From CAG-177 sp003514385 (GTDB taxonomy: Bacteria; Bacillota; Clostridia; Oscillospirales; Acutalibacteraceae): 64,000 nucleotides of DNA. A program made the position numbers and the translations under genes. Under the pieces are notes generated by a model, which was not told where the DNA came from, did no database searches, and was given only the letters and a program-made list of their open reading frames with translations. Below, one piece after another: positions 16,587-24,336 of the stretch (within the stretch, counting starts at the first letter, position 1; every line of letters begins with the position of its first letter). Where the stretch lies: positions 992,001 to 1,056,000 of the forward strand of contig JBPPLN010000001.1 of NCBI GenBank assembly GCA_051920445.1, written 5' to 3'.

Positions 16587-17876
16587 TTGGAAAAGTTCGT
16601 GCTCAACGGCGGCATACCCCTCAGAGGAGAGGTCAGCATAAGCGGCGCTAAAAACGCAGTCGTAGCTATTCTGCCCGCAACTATCCTCGCTCAGGATGTA
16701 TGTGTTATTGAAAACATTCCCAACATCAGCGATGTTTATTATATGACAAAAATTCTCGAACAGCTCGGCGCACGCATAAAACGCCTGAGCAAGAGCACGC
16801 TCGAGATCGACACAAAGGGAGTCAACTCCTACGTCGTGTCGCACGATATGACGAAGCATCTGCGCGCTTCTTATTATTTCATCGGCGCGCTGCTCGGCAG
16901 ATTCCACCGCGCGAAAGTCGCCATGCCCGGCGGCTGCAACTTCGGCGTGCGCCCGATCGACCGCCACATCAAGGGCTTTGAGCTGCTCGGCTCAACAGTC
17001 ACGATAGGCGAAAATGCGATAATCGACGCCGCCGCAGAGAGGCTCGAAGGCAGCTCCGTTTATTTCGACGAGGCTTCTGTCGGCGCGACGGTCAATGTTA
17101 TCCTCGCCGCAGTCAAGGCGAAAGGGCTGACCGTTATTGAAAACGCCGCAAAAGAGCCGCACATAGTTGACCTCGCGAACTTCCTCAACTCCATGGGCGC
17201 GGACATTCGCGGAGCAGGTACGGATACAATTAAAATCCGCGGAGTCGAGCACATGCACGGCTGCAACTATTCGATAATTCCCGACCAGATCGAGGCTGGC
17301 ACATATATGGTCGCCGCCGCCGCAACGGACGGAAACGTTCTTATCAAGAATGTTATTCCGAAGCATCTTGAATCCATCTCCGCCAAGCTTATAGAGTGCG
17401 GCATCGATGTTATAGAAAATGACGACAGCATCAGAGTCTGCGCGAACGGCAGACCCGGCAAATGCACGATAAAGGCTATGCCATACCCCGGCTTCCCGAC
17501 CGATATGCAGCCGCAGATGACCGCTCTTCTGAGCATTGCGGACGGCACGAGCTTCGTTTCCGAGGGAGTTTGGGATAACCGCTTCCGCTATGTCGAGCAG
17601 CTGACCCGCATGGGCGCGTCGATAAAGGTCGAGGGCAAGATGGCTGTTATCGAGGGTGTCGAGCAGCTCAAAGGCGCACCAGTCAGAGCAGACGACCTGC
17701 GCGCGGGCGCGGCAATGATAATCGCCGGACTCATCGCCAAAGGCACGACCGAGATTGAAGAAATCTCGCACATCGACCGCGGATATGAGAACATTGTCGA
17801 AAAGCTCACCGGACTCGGCGCGGACATTCGCCGCGTTGACAGACCCGAACCCGACGATATCTCAAGAGCAGTCTAA
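16587..17876 (+). CDS. murA: UDP-N-acetylglucosamine 1-carboxyvinyltransferase
   Basis: A 429-residue EPSP-synthase-fold enzyme that transfers enolpyruvate from PEP to UDP-GlcNAc, the first committed step of peptidoglycan synthesis. It begins MEKFVLNGGIPLRGEVSI (reading TTG as Met), followed by SGAKNAVVAILPATIL. The PEP-binding cysteine is in GGCNFGVRPIDRHIKG near residue 115, so the enzyme should be fosfomycin-sensitive in principle. PGFPTDMQPQMTA is also conserved. TTG 16587 is chosen over GTG 16578 because AGGAG ends eight bases upstream of it. A hairpin terminator separates it from walJ. Confidence 0.96.
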   Translation: MEKFVLNGGIPLRGEVSISGAKNAVVAILPATILAQDVCVIENIPNISDVYYMTKILEQLGARIKRLSKSTLEIDTKGVNSYVVSHDMTKHLRASYYFIGALLGRFHRAKVAMPGGCNFGVRPIDRHIKGFELLGSTVTIGENAIIDAAAERLEGSSVYFDEASVGATVNVILAAVKAKGLTVIENAAKEPHIVDLANFLNSMGADIRGAGTDTIKIRGVEHMHGCNYSIIPDQIEAGTYMVAAAATDGNVLIKNVIPKHLESISAKLIECGIDVIENDDSIRVCANGRPGKCTIKAMPYPGFPTDMQPQMTALLSIADGTSFVSEGVWDNRFRYVEQLTRMGASIKVEGKMAVIEGVEQLKGAPVRADDLRAGAAMIIAGLIAKGTTEIEEISHIDRGYENIVEKLTGLGADIRRVDRPEPDDISRAV

Positions 17877-17891
17877 AAATATAAATGCAAG

Positions 17892-17926
17892 AATCCTGCA
17901 TCGGTCATGCCGGCGCAGGATTTTTT
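17892..17926 (+). terminator. Terminator between murA and walJ
   Basis: AATCCTGC (17892-17899) pairs with GCAGGATT (17915-17922), with a T6 run. The walJ Shine-Dalgarno AAAGGAG begins directly after the T-run. Confidence 0.82.
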
Positions 17927-17939
17927 AAAGGAGTAAAAC

Positions 17940-18725
17940 ATGGCAAAATTCTGTCCGCTCTTCTCTTCGAGCAGCGGCAACTGCATATACATAGGCACTT
18001 CCGACGGCGGCATACTCATCGACGCGGGAGTCAGCGCAAAAAGAATAACCGGTGCGCTCGAAAATATCGGCGTATCGCCGGACAGCATCAGCGCAATTTT
18101 CATCACCCACGAGCACTCAGACCATATAAACGGGCTGCGGGTCTTTGCGGGCAGCAGAAATATTGATGTCTACGCATCGGCGGGCACGCTCAGGGCGCTC
18201 GACTCCATGGGCATACTCAACGGCAAGTTCACCGCACACGAGATAAGCGAAAACGGCGCGGAGGCGGCGGGGATATATGTGAAGCCCTTTGCAACGCCAC
18301 ATGACGCCGCGCAGAGCTGCGGCTACACAGCGGTCACGCCGGACGGCAGGCGCATATCGATAGCGACCGACCTCGGTCATGTGACCGACACGGTGATGAA
18401 CGCGATTTACGGCAGCGATCTCGTGATGCTCGAATCGAACCACGAGATAGACCTGCTGCGCCGCGGACCTTATCCATATCCGCTCAAGCAGCGCATACTC
18501 TCGGACATAGGGCATCTTTCAAACACTGCGTGCTCCGACGCGGCGGTGAAGCTCCTCGACTCGGGCACGGTGCGGTTCATGCTCGGGCATCTGAGCAAGC
18601 AGAACAACACGCCCGACCTCGCGTATGAGACGACCCACTCGGCGTTCACCATCCACGGCGCAAAGGCGGGCAGCGACTATCTACTCGGCGTCGCAGGCGA
18701 CAACGGAAAAGCGATAAGTTTTTAA
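17940..18725 (+). CDS. walJ: MBL-fold metallo-hydrolase WalJ/YycJ
   Basis: A 261-residue metallo-beta-lactamase-fold hydrolase. It starts with FCPLFSSSSGNCIYIGT and carries the metal motif IFITHEHSDHINGL, plus later ligands in PFATPHDA, SIATDLGH and MLESNHE. WalJ (YycJ) is associated with the WalRK cell-wall regulon in Bacillus and has exonuclease activity in some species. Here it lacks walRK and pairs with rlmH, twelve bases downstream, a conserved combination in Firmicutes. The C-terminal HLSKQNNTPDLA segment is characteristic. Confidence 0.9.
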   Translation: MAKFCPLFSSSSGNCIYIGTSDGGILIDAGVSAKRITGALENIGVSPDSISAIFITHEHSDHINGLRVFAGSRNIDVYASAGTLRALDSMGILNGKFTAHEISENGAEAAGIYVKPFATPHDAAQSCGYTAVTPDGRRISIATDLGHVTDTVMNAIYGSDLVMLESNHEIDLLRRGPYPYPLKQRILSDIGHLSNTACSDAAVKLLDSGTVRFMLGHLSKQNNTPDLAYETTHSAFTIHGAKAGSDYLLGVAGDNGKAISF

Positions 18726-18737
18726 TCGGAGGGCAAG

Positions 18738-19220
18738 ATGTACAACATAGATATCATATGCGTCGGCAAGCTCAAGGAGGACTACCTGCGCGGCGCATGC
18801 GCCGAATATTCAAAGCGCCTTTCGGCGTTCTGCAAGCTGAAAATAACAGAACTAACCCCCGCGCGCATCCCGGACGACCCGTCGAGGGCGCAGATAGACT
18901 CGGCTCTCGCGGACGAGGGAAAGCACATTCTGCAGCTCATTCACCCGTCGGCGCGCGTTTACGCGATGTGCATTGAGGGCAAGCAGCTCTCTTCCGAGGA
19001 GCTCAGCCGCGATATTGAGCAGGCGGCAGTCGGCGGGAGCGGAAACCTTGTTTTTATTATCGGCGGCTCGCACGGGCTGACTGACGAGGTCAAGCGCCGC
19101 GCGAACTTCAAGCTCTCGATGTCGAAAATGACATTCCCGCATCAGCTCGCACGCGTGATGCTGCTCGAACAGATCTACCGCGCGTTCATGATATCGAGCG
19201 GCGGAAAATATCACAAATAA
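18738..19220 (+). CDS. rlmH: 23S rRNA (pseudouridine-1915-N3)-methyltransferase RlmH
   Basis: A 160-residue SPOUT-class methyltransferase, full length. It begins YNIDIICVGKLKEDYLRGAC. The knotted SAM site is spelled by LVFIIGGSHGLTDEVK and MSKMTFPHQLARVMLLEQIYRA. It methylates pseudouridine 1915 in helix 69 of 23S rRNA on assembled ribosomes. It lies 12 bases after walJ with a GGAGGG Shine-Dalgarno, so the pair forms an operon that ends at the following terminator. Confidence 0.95.
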   Translation: MYNIDIICVGKLKEDYLRGACAEYSKRLSAFCKLKITELTPARIPDDPSRAQIDSALADEGKHILQLIHPSARVYAMCIEGKQLSSEELSRDIEQAAVGGSGNLVFIIGGSHGLTDEVKRRANFKLSMSKMTFPHQLARVMLLEQIYRAFMISSGGKYHK

Positions 19221-19225
19221 AAATG

Positions 19226-19258
19226 CGGAACTGCGGCAATAGTTGCAGTTCCGTTTTT
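19226..19258 (+). terminator. Terminator after rlmH
   Basis: The CGGAACTGC/GCAGTTCCG stem is followed by TTTTTG. Confidence 0.88.
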
Positions 19259-19267
19259 GCTATATCA

Positions 19268-19301
19268 AAAGACCGCCGTATCTTGTGATACAGCGGTCTT
19301 T
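19268..19301. terminator. Terminator of pnp (bidirectional)
   Basis: AAGACCGC-CGTATC-TTGT-GATACA-GCGGTCTT is a long stem. It stands between rlmH and the convergent pnp stop and has T-rich tails both ways. Confidence 0.85.
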
Positions 19302-19321
19302 GCTAATTTTTATATCAGAGA

Positions 19322-21547
19322 TTAATATCTCTTTCCGCCGTGGCCGCCTCTGCCGCCGCGGTTATCTCTTCTTCCGCCGTCTCTGCCGCCGCGGTTGTCC
19401 CTTCTGGGAGCTCTGCGGGGCTCATCGGACAGGTCGTTCTCGGGAACAAGTCCCTCGACCTCGATAAGAGCGTCTCTGCGGGAGAGGTTGAGTCTGCCCT
19501 GGTCGTCTATCTCGCGAACCTTGACTATGACCTCGTCGCCGACAGCAACGACATCCTCAACACGGTCAACGTGCTTGACATCAAGGTGGCTGATGTGGAC
19601 AAGACCCTCTTTGCCGGGAGCGATCTCAACGAATGCGCCGAAGTCCATCAGGCGGGTAACAACACCCTTGTAGATAGCGCCGACCTCGGGATCGTTCGCG
19701 ATGGTCTCAACCATATTGAGAGCACGCTTCGCATCGTCAATGTCGATAGCGGAGATGAAGACGGTTCCGTCCTCTTCAACGTCGACCTTGCAGTTGCACT
19801 CTGCGCAGATCTTCTGGATAACCTTACCCTGCTTGCCGATGACATCGCCGATCTTCTCGGTGTCGATCTTGGTAGTGAGCATCTTGGGAGCATACTTGGA
19901 GAGCTCTTTTCTGGGCTCGGAGATAACGGGCAGCATGACTTCATCGAGGATGTAGCAGCGTGCCTTGTAGGTCTTGTCAAGAGCCTCGCGGATGATGGCG
20001 GGGGTCAGACCGTGTATTTTAAGATCCATCTGGATAGCAGTGATACCCTTCTTGGTGCCGCCGACCTTGAAGTCCATGTCGCCGAAGAAGTCCTCAAGAC
20101 CCTGGATATCGACCATGGTCATGAAGCGGTCGCCCTCGGTAACAAGTCCGCAGGAGATACCGGCAACGGGAGCCTTTATCGGCACGCCGGCAGCCATAAG
20201 CGAAAGGGTCGAGCCGCAGATGGAAGCCTGTGAAGTCGAGCCGTTGGACGAAAGAACCTCGGAGACGAGGCGCAGGCAGTACGGGAACTCCTCAACGCTC
20301 GGGATAACGGGCAGAAGAGCACGCTCTGCAAGAGCACCGTGGCCGATCTCGCGGCGTCCGGGGCCTCTCGAGGGCTTGGTCTCGCCGACCGAGTACGAGG
20401 GGAAGTTGTAGTGGTGCATATAGCGCTTGGTGTCCTCGCCGTCGATGCCGTCAAGAATCTGAGAATCGCTGACGGGGCCGAGGGTGGTGACGGTCAGAAC
20501 CTGAGTCTGGCCTCTGGTGAACATACCCGAGCCGTGGACTCTGTCGAGCAGGTCGATTTCAGCCGCAAGCGGGCGAATCTCATCGATGCCTCTGCCGTCA
20601 ACGCGCTTGCCGTCGTCAAGCAGCCAGCGACGCACGACGAACTTCTGGGTCTTGTAAAGGCAGTCATCGATCTTCTCTATCTCGTCGGGATAAATCTCGT
20701 CGAACTTCTCATGAACCTTCTCATAGATGGGCTTGAGGCGCTCGTCACGGATGCGCTTGTCATCGGTGTCAAGAGCGACGCGGATATCGTCGATAGCGAA
20801 ATCCTTGATAGCCTCGTACATCTCGGGCGCGGGATCGTTTGAGGGGAAGTCGATCTTCTTCTTGCCGACTTCAGCCTGGATGCCCTTTATGAACTCGACG
20901 ATGCGCTGGTTCTCCTTGTGGGCGAACATGATGCCGTCGAACATCTCGTCATTGGTGACTTCCTTTGCGCCTGCCTCGATCATTGCGACGAGGTCGGAGG
21001 TGGAAGCGACGGTGACAGCCATGCGGCTGACTTCACGCTGAGCCTCGGTGGGGTTGATAACATACTCGCCGTCGATAAGGCCGACGCTCACGCCGGAGAT
21101 CGGGCCGTCCCACGGAATCTCGGAAATGGAGAGCGCGATGGAAACGCCGAGCATAGCGGCGATTTCGGGCTGGCAGTCGGGATCGACCGACATAACGGTA
21201 GCCACGACGCTGACATCATTTCTCATATCCTTGGGGAACAGAGGACGGATGGGTCTGTCGATAACTCTCGATGCAAGAGTTGCCTTCTCGCTCGCTCTGC
21301 CCTCACGGCGCTGGAACGAACCGGGAATCTTGCCAACGGAATAGAGCTTCTCTTCAAAATCAACTGAAAGCGGGAAGAAATCCACGCCCTCTCTCGGCTT
21401 TGCAGCCATGGTTGCGGTGCAGAGCACGTCGGTCTCGCCGTAACGGACGAGGCACGAACCGCCTGCGAGCTGAGCCATCTTGCCGACTTCAACAACGAAG
21501 GGTCTGCCGGCGATTTCAGTTTCAAACTTTTTGAAATCCTCGAACAT
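19322..21547 (-). CDS. pnp: Polynucleotide phosphorylase
   Basis: A 741-residue 3'-5' phosphorolytic exoribonuclease of the degradosome. The order is RNase PH 1 (ETDVLCTATMA, GSFQRREGRASEKA), helical linker, RNase PH 2 (FTRGQTQVLTVTTLG, SSNGSTSQASICGSTL, GDMDFKVGGTKKGITAIQMD), KH (IGDVIGKQGKVIQKI) and S1 (AIYKGVVTRLMDFGAFVEI). The tail is Arg/Gly-rich (RRDNRGGRDGGRRDNRGG), an RNA-binding-type low-complexity end. The gene follows rpsO on the same strand, the arrangement found in most bacteria. Its leader contains a large hairpin described separately. The start is ATG 21547 with an AGAGGT Shine-Dalgarno. Confidence 0.97.
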   Translation of the reverse strand: MFEDFKKFETEIAGRPFVVEVGKMAQLAGGSCLVRYGETDVLCTATMAAKPREGVDFFPLSVDFEEKLYSVGKIPGSFQRREGRASEKATLASRVIDRPIRPLFPKDMRNDVSVVATVMSVDPDCQPEIAAMLGVSIALSISEIPWDGPISGVSVGLIDGEYVINPTEAQREVSRMAVTVASTSDLVAMIEAGAKEVTNDEMFDGIMFAHKENQRIVEFIKGIQAEVGKKKIDFPSNDPAPEMYEAIKDFAIDDIRVALDTDDKRIRDERLKPIYEKVHEKFDEIYPDEIEKIDDCLYKTQKFVVRRWLLDDGKRVDGRGIDEIRPLAAEIDLLDRVHGSGMFTRGQTQVLTVTTLGPVSDSQILDGIDGEDTKRYMHHYNFPSYSVGETKPSRGPGRREIGHGALAERALLPVIPSVEEFPYCLRLVSEVLSSNGSTSQASICGSTLSLMAAGVPIKAPVAGISCGLVTEGDRFMTMVDIQGLEDFFGDMDFKVGGTKKGITAIQMDLKIHGLTPAIIREALDKTYKARCYILDEVMLPVISEPRKELSKYAPKMLTTKIDTEKIGDVIGKQGKVIQKICAECNCKVDVEEDGTVFISAIDIDDAKRALNMVETIANDPEVGAIYKGVVTRLMDFGAFVEIAPGKEGLVHISHLDVKHVDRVEDVVAVGDEVIVKVREIDDQGRLNLSRRDALIEVEGLVPENDLSDEPRRAPRRDNRGGRDGGRRDNRGGRGGHGGKRY

Positions 21548-21573
21548 AGTTTTACCTCTTTGTATTTATTTCC

Positions 21574-21653
21574 ACAGACCCCCGGACTTAGCAATAAATC
21601 CGTTCCCCGGCTTTCCGGAGCCCCGATTCACTGCTAAAACCGTTGCAGTCTGT
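21574..21653 (-). promoter_or_regulatory. Large hairpin in the pnp leader
   Basis: The 5' leader folds into a layered hairpin: ACAGAC/GTCTGT at the base, TTAGCA/TGCTAA and AATC/GATT in the middle, and a CCGG/CCGG tip. In E. coli a comparable leader hairpin is cut by RNase III and used by PNPase to control its own mRNA. The same mechanism here is an inference. Confidence 0.55.
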
Positions 21654-21671
21654 CGATTGTGAGTTCAGAAA

Positions 21672-21699
21672 AGCAGGCAGAAATAAACTCCTGCCTGCT
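21672..21699 (-). terminator. Terminator-like hairpin between rpsO and pnp
   Basis: The AGCAGGCAG/CTGCCTGCT stem is followed on minus by TTTTCT. It probably attenuates rpsO read-through into pnp. Confidence 0.75.
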
Positions 21700-21709
21700 C
21701 GTCGTGCAA

Positions 21710-21973
21710 TTATTTACGGATACCGAGTCTGGCAATGATCGCGCGGTAACGCTCAATGTCGACCTTCTGAAGGTATGCCAGGAGATTGCGTCTGTGACCG
21801 ACCATCTTGAGAAGGCCGCGGCGCGAATGATGATCCTTCGGATGCTCCTTAAGATGCTCTGTCAGGTCGCGGATTCTCTTGGTGAGAACAGCGATCTGGA
21901 CTTCCGGAGAACCGGTGTCGCCCTCATGGATAGCGTACTCCTGCATAATTGCGGTTTTTTCTGCCTGAGTCAT
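21710..21973 (-). CDS. rpsO: 30S ribosomal protein S15
   Basis: An 87-residue S15, full length, beginning MTQAEKTAIMQEYAIHEGDT. It has GSPEVQIAVLTKRI and the rRNA-contacting HPKDHHSRRGLLKMVGHRRN. It binds 16S helices 20-22 early in 30S assembly. It has its own good promoter about 100 bases upstream and precedes pnp. Confidence 0.97.
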   Translation of the reverse strand: MTQAEKTAIMQEYAIHEGDTGSPEVQIAVLTKRIRDLTEHLKEHPKDHHSRRGLLKMVGHRRNLLAYLQKVDIERYRAIIARLGIRK

Positions 21974-21984
21974 TTCTTTTCACC

Positions 21985-22072
21985 TCATTTTAATATTTGC
22001 TCCGGAACCCAGCAAAAGGCCGGTGAAAACCTCTTTGAGGTTTGATCCATAAGCCGAGTAGCGGACGCATAC
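21985..22072 (-). promoter_or_regulatory. rpsO 5' leader, possible S15 autoregulatory RNA
   Basis: The transcript from the rpsO promoter has about 100 untranslated bases with stem-forming stretches (AACCTC-AAA-GAGGTT, CCGGCC...). S15 is known to repress its own translation through a leader structure, so this is a candidate site. The fold is not matched in detail. Confidence 0.4.
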
Positions 22073-22078
22073 AACGGT

Positions 22079-22107
22079 ATTATACCAGTAATCAATCAGT
22101 TTGTAAA
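22079..22107 (-). promoter_or_regulatory. Promoter of rpsO
   Basis: On minus: TTTACA (22107-22102), a 17-bp spacer and a perfect TATAAT (22084-22079). Confidence 0.82.
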
Positions 22108-22163
22108 GAATTTTTTGAAGATTTTGCGTTTTCGCCCGGTTTGATATCGGACACCGAAAACCG

Positions 22164-22192
22164 TTGCCTGACGGATCGCGGCGTGATATAAT
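22164..22192 (+). promoter_or_regulatory. Promoter of the DUF4434 gene
   Basis: TTGCCT (22164-22169), N17, TATAAT (22187-22192), then Shine-Dalgarno CGGAGGTG. Confidence 0.7.
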
Positions 22193-22217
22193 TTAGAAAG
22201 AACACGGAGGTGCTTTT

Positions 22218-23162
22218 ATGTCAAGAGGAATTGACGGAACTTTTTTTGAAATTCATCATCACAACACCGCGGAGGGCAAATACTGGAACCCCGCTCTCGA
22301 CTCCTTTACCGCCGAAAACTGGCGCGAAAAGGTGCGCGAGATATCGGCGCTCGGCATGGAATATATAGTCGTCATGGCAACGGCACTCTATGACCGCTGC
22401 TATTTTGAGTCGTCTGTTTTTCCTTTGGCGGATATCCCCTGCGTCGACCCTATCGAAGCAGTGCTCGACGAGGCGGACAAATGCGGCATAAAGGTTTTCC
22501 TCGGCAACGGCTTTTACGGCGACTGGACGAAGCCAGGAGTCAACATAACTTCCGGCGAGGTCATTGACCGGTCTTTCAAGGCGATGGACGAGCTGACCGA
22601 AAAATACGCGCATCACAGCAGCTTTTACGGCTGGTACTTCCCGGACGAAACTTGTATAATCCTGCGCTTTTCGGGGAATTTCATGAAATATGTCAATCTC
22701 TGCTCCGCCCGCTGCCGCGAGATAACGCCCGACAAAAAGACACTTATCGCGCCCTACGGCACAAATCTTACGCTCACAAACTCGAAATATATCGACGCGC
22801 TCGCCTCGCTCGATGTCGATTTCATAGCGTATCAGGACGAAATCGGGGTCAAGAAGACGCGCGTGTGGCAGAGCGAGAGAATATTTGAGCGCCTCAAAAA
22901 AGCCCATGATAAAGCCGGACGCGCCGCGCTCTGGGCTGATATCGAGCTGTTCAAATTCGAGGGCATGGTGTACAAGAGCGCACTGCTCCCCGCCGATTTC
23001 AAGCGAATCGAGCGGCAGATAGCGAACGTCGCGCCGTATGCGGACAAGATAATCGGATATCAGTATATCGGGCTGATGAACCCCGATGATTCCGGCTCGT
23101 TCGCAGGGCACGAGAGCTCGGCGGAGCTTTACAGGCAGTATGCGGAGTATCTGAAAAAATAA
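22218..23162 (+). CDS. DUF4434 (TIM-barrel, glycosidase-like) protein
   Basis: A 314-residue cytoplasmic protein without signal peptide. It fits DUF4434, a family predicted to be a (beta/alpha)8 barrel related to glycoside hydrolases. Recognisable parts are GIDGTFFEIHHHN at the start, MEYIVVMATALYDRCYF, IKVFLGNGFYGDW, FYGWYFPDETCI (with acidic residues where a glycosidase would have them) and ALWADIELFKFEG. No activity has been shown for the family as far as I know. It is followed 41 bases later by an esterase gene on the same strand. Confidence 0.7.
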   Translation: MSRGIDGTFFEIHHHNTAEGKYWNPALDSFTAENWREKVREISALGMEYIVVMATALYDRCYFESSVFPLADIPCVDPIEAVLDEADKCGIKVFLGNGFYGDWTKPGVNITSGEVIDRSFKAMDELTEKYAHHSSFYGWYFPDETCIILRFSGNFMKYVNLCSARCREITPDKKTLIAPYGTNLTLTNSKYIDALASLDVDFIAYQDEIGVKKTRVWQSERIFERLKKAHDKAGRAALWADIELFKFEGMVYKSALLPADFKRIERQIANVAPYADKIIGYQYIGLMNPDDSGSFAGHESSAELYRQYAEYLKK

Positions 23163-23203
23163 TCATGCCATGTGAATGCACATTCTGAATATACGGTGAT
23201 TTT

Positions 23204-24211
23204 ATGAGCAACTTGAGGTTCCGCTGTCTTGTTGACAACGATTTCTGCGACATTGCGCCTTTTGAGCCATATATTGAAAAAGGCTCGTCGGATATGGGCT
23301 TGGCTCTCATCGCTTTCGATGAAAGCGAGCTTGATACAATCAAAAGCCTTTTAAAAGAAGCTCAGCTTGAGGGCAGCGACGGATATTTATATATACTGTC
23401 GCAAGGCTCCATCGAGAAAAAGGGCAAAATGCCCAATTCGATCACGAAGGCGTACAGATACTATAAGCGCTACAAGAAAAAGCAAAACAGAGCAGCCGCA
23501 AATATTGAGAAAAAACTCAGCCGCAGCGGCGACGGCATAAGGAAAGTATCCGGCGGCAGATTTTCAGCCTATAAATACATCGACCGAGAGAATAAAATAT
23601 GCTTTCCTTTCAGGCTTCGTGCAAGCAAGGATAAAAACAAGCCTTTGTTTGTTCTCTTACACGGCGCGGGCGCAATGGGCAGTGATAATTTTAAACAGCT
23701 GTTTGATAGCATACCGTTGTACAAGCAGCTATTAAAAACAGATTGCAATATTCTTTTGCCGCAGGCACCTTTCGGCTCAAACAGAGGCGAAGCGATGCAG
23801 AATTATATAAAATCGATAAAGAGGCTTGCGGATGAGTTGCCAGCAGATTTCGACAGAAAGCGCATATATATCATCGGCACTTCCTTCGGCGGCTGCTGCG
23901 TCTGGCAGCTTGTCTATCTTTTTCCCGAATATTTTGCGGCGGCAGTGCCCGTGATGGGCGGCTTGTGCCTGGATCGTGACTATGAAAAATATGATATTGG
24001 GCTATTAGTCAAAACGCCGATCTGGGCGGCGCATTCGTCGGACGACACAAATGTAAAAATAGACAGCGACGATTATTACGCCGCCGAACTCAAAAAACTC
24101 GGCGCAGACATAAAATACACCCGCTGGGACAAATACGGACACACGATGTCCGGCAAATTCTACAGAACAGAAAATTGGGCAGAGTGGTGTCTGAGTAAGA
24201 AATTGAGATAG
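23204..24211 (+). CDS. Alpha/beta hydrolase (esterase/depolymerase-like)
   Basis: A 335-residue protein. The N-terminal 110 residues are of unknown type, rich in Lys and Tyr. The remainder is an alpha/beta hydrolase: PLFVLLHGAGAMGSDNF (oxyanion region), IYIIGTSFGGCCVWQL with the nucleophile Ser, AAHSSDDTNVKID with the Asp, and KYGHTMSG with the His. The layout resembles PHB-depolymerase or feruloyl-esterase type enzymes (PF10503-like). No export signal is visible, so it acts inside the cell. It may be co-transcribed with the DUF4434 gene, and both may process plant-derived glycosides (inference). Confidence 0.75.
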   Translation: MSNLRFRCLVDNDFCDIAPFEPYIEKGSSDMGLALIAFDESELDTIKSLLKEAQLEGSDGYLYILSQGSIEKKGKMPNSITKAYRYYKRYKKKQNRAAANIEKKLSRSGDGIRKVSGGRFSAYKYIDRENKICFPFRLRASKDKNKPLFVLLHGAGAMGSDNFKQLFDSIPLYKQLLKTDCNILLPQAPFGSNRGEAMQNYIKSIKRLADELPADFDRKRIYIIGTSFGGCCVWQLVYLFPEYFAAAVPVMGGLCLDRDYEKYDIGLLVKTPIWAAHSSDDTNVKIDSDDYYAAELKKLGADIKYTRWDKYGHTMSGKFYRTENWAEWCLSKKLR

Positions 24212-24270
24212 TCGGATTGGGATTCTGCGACAAAACCCCATTTATATACCCACCCCACAAATAAATTATA

Positions 24271-24315
24271 AACCGAGCCGCAACAGATTGAACTGCTGCG
24301 GCTCGGTTATTTTAT
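24271..24315. terminator. Bidirectional terminator
   Basis: AACCGAGCCGCA pairs with TGCGGCTCGGTT over 12 bp between two convergent genes, with T-rich DNA following on plus. Confidence 0.85.
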
Positions 24316-24336
24316 CCGTTCTTTTTCAAATAATTT

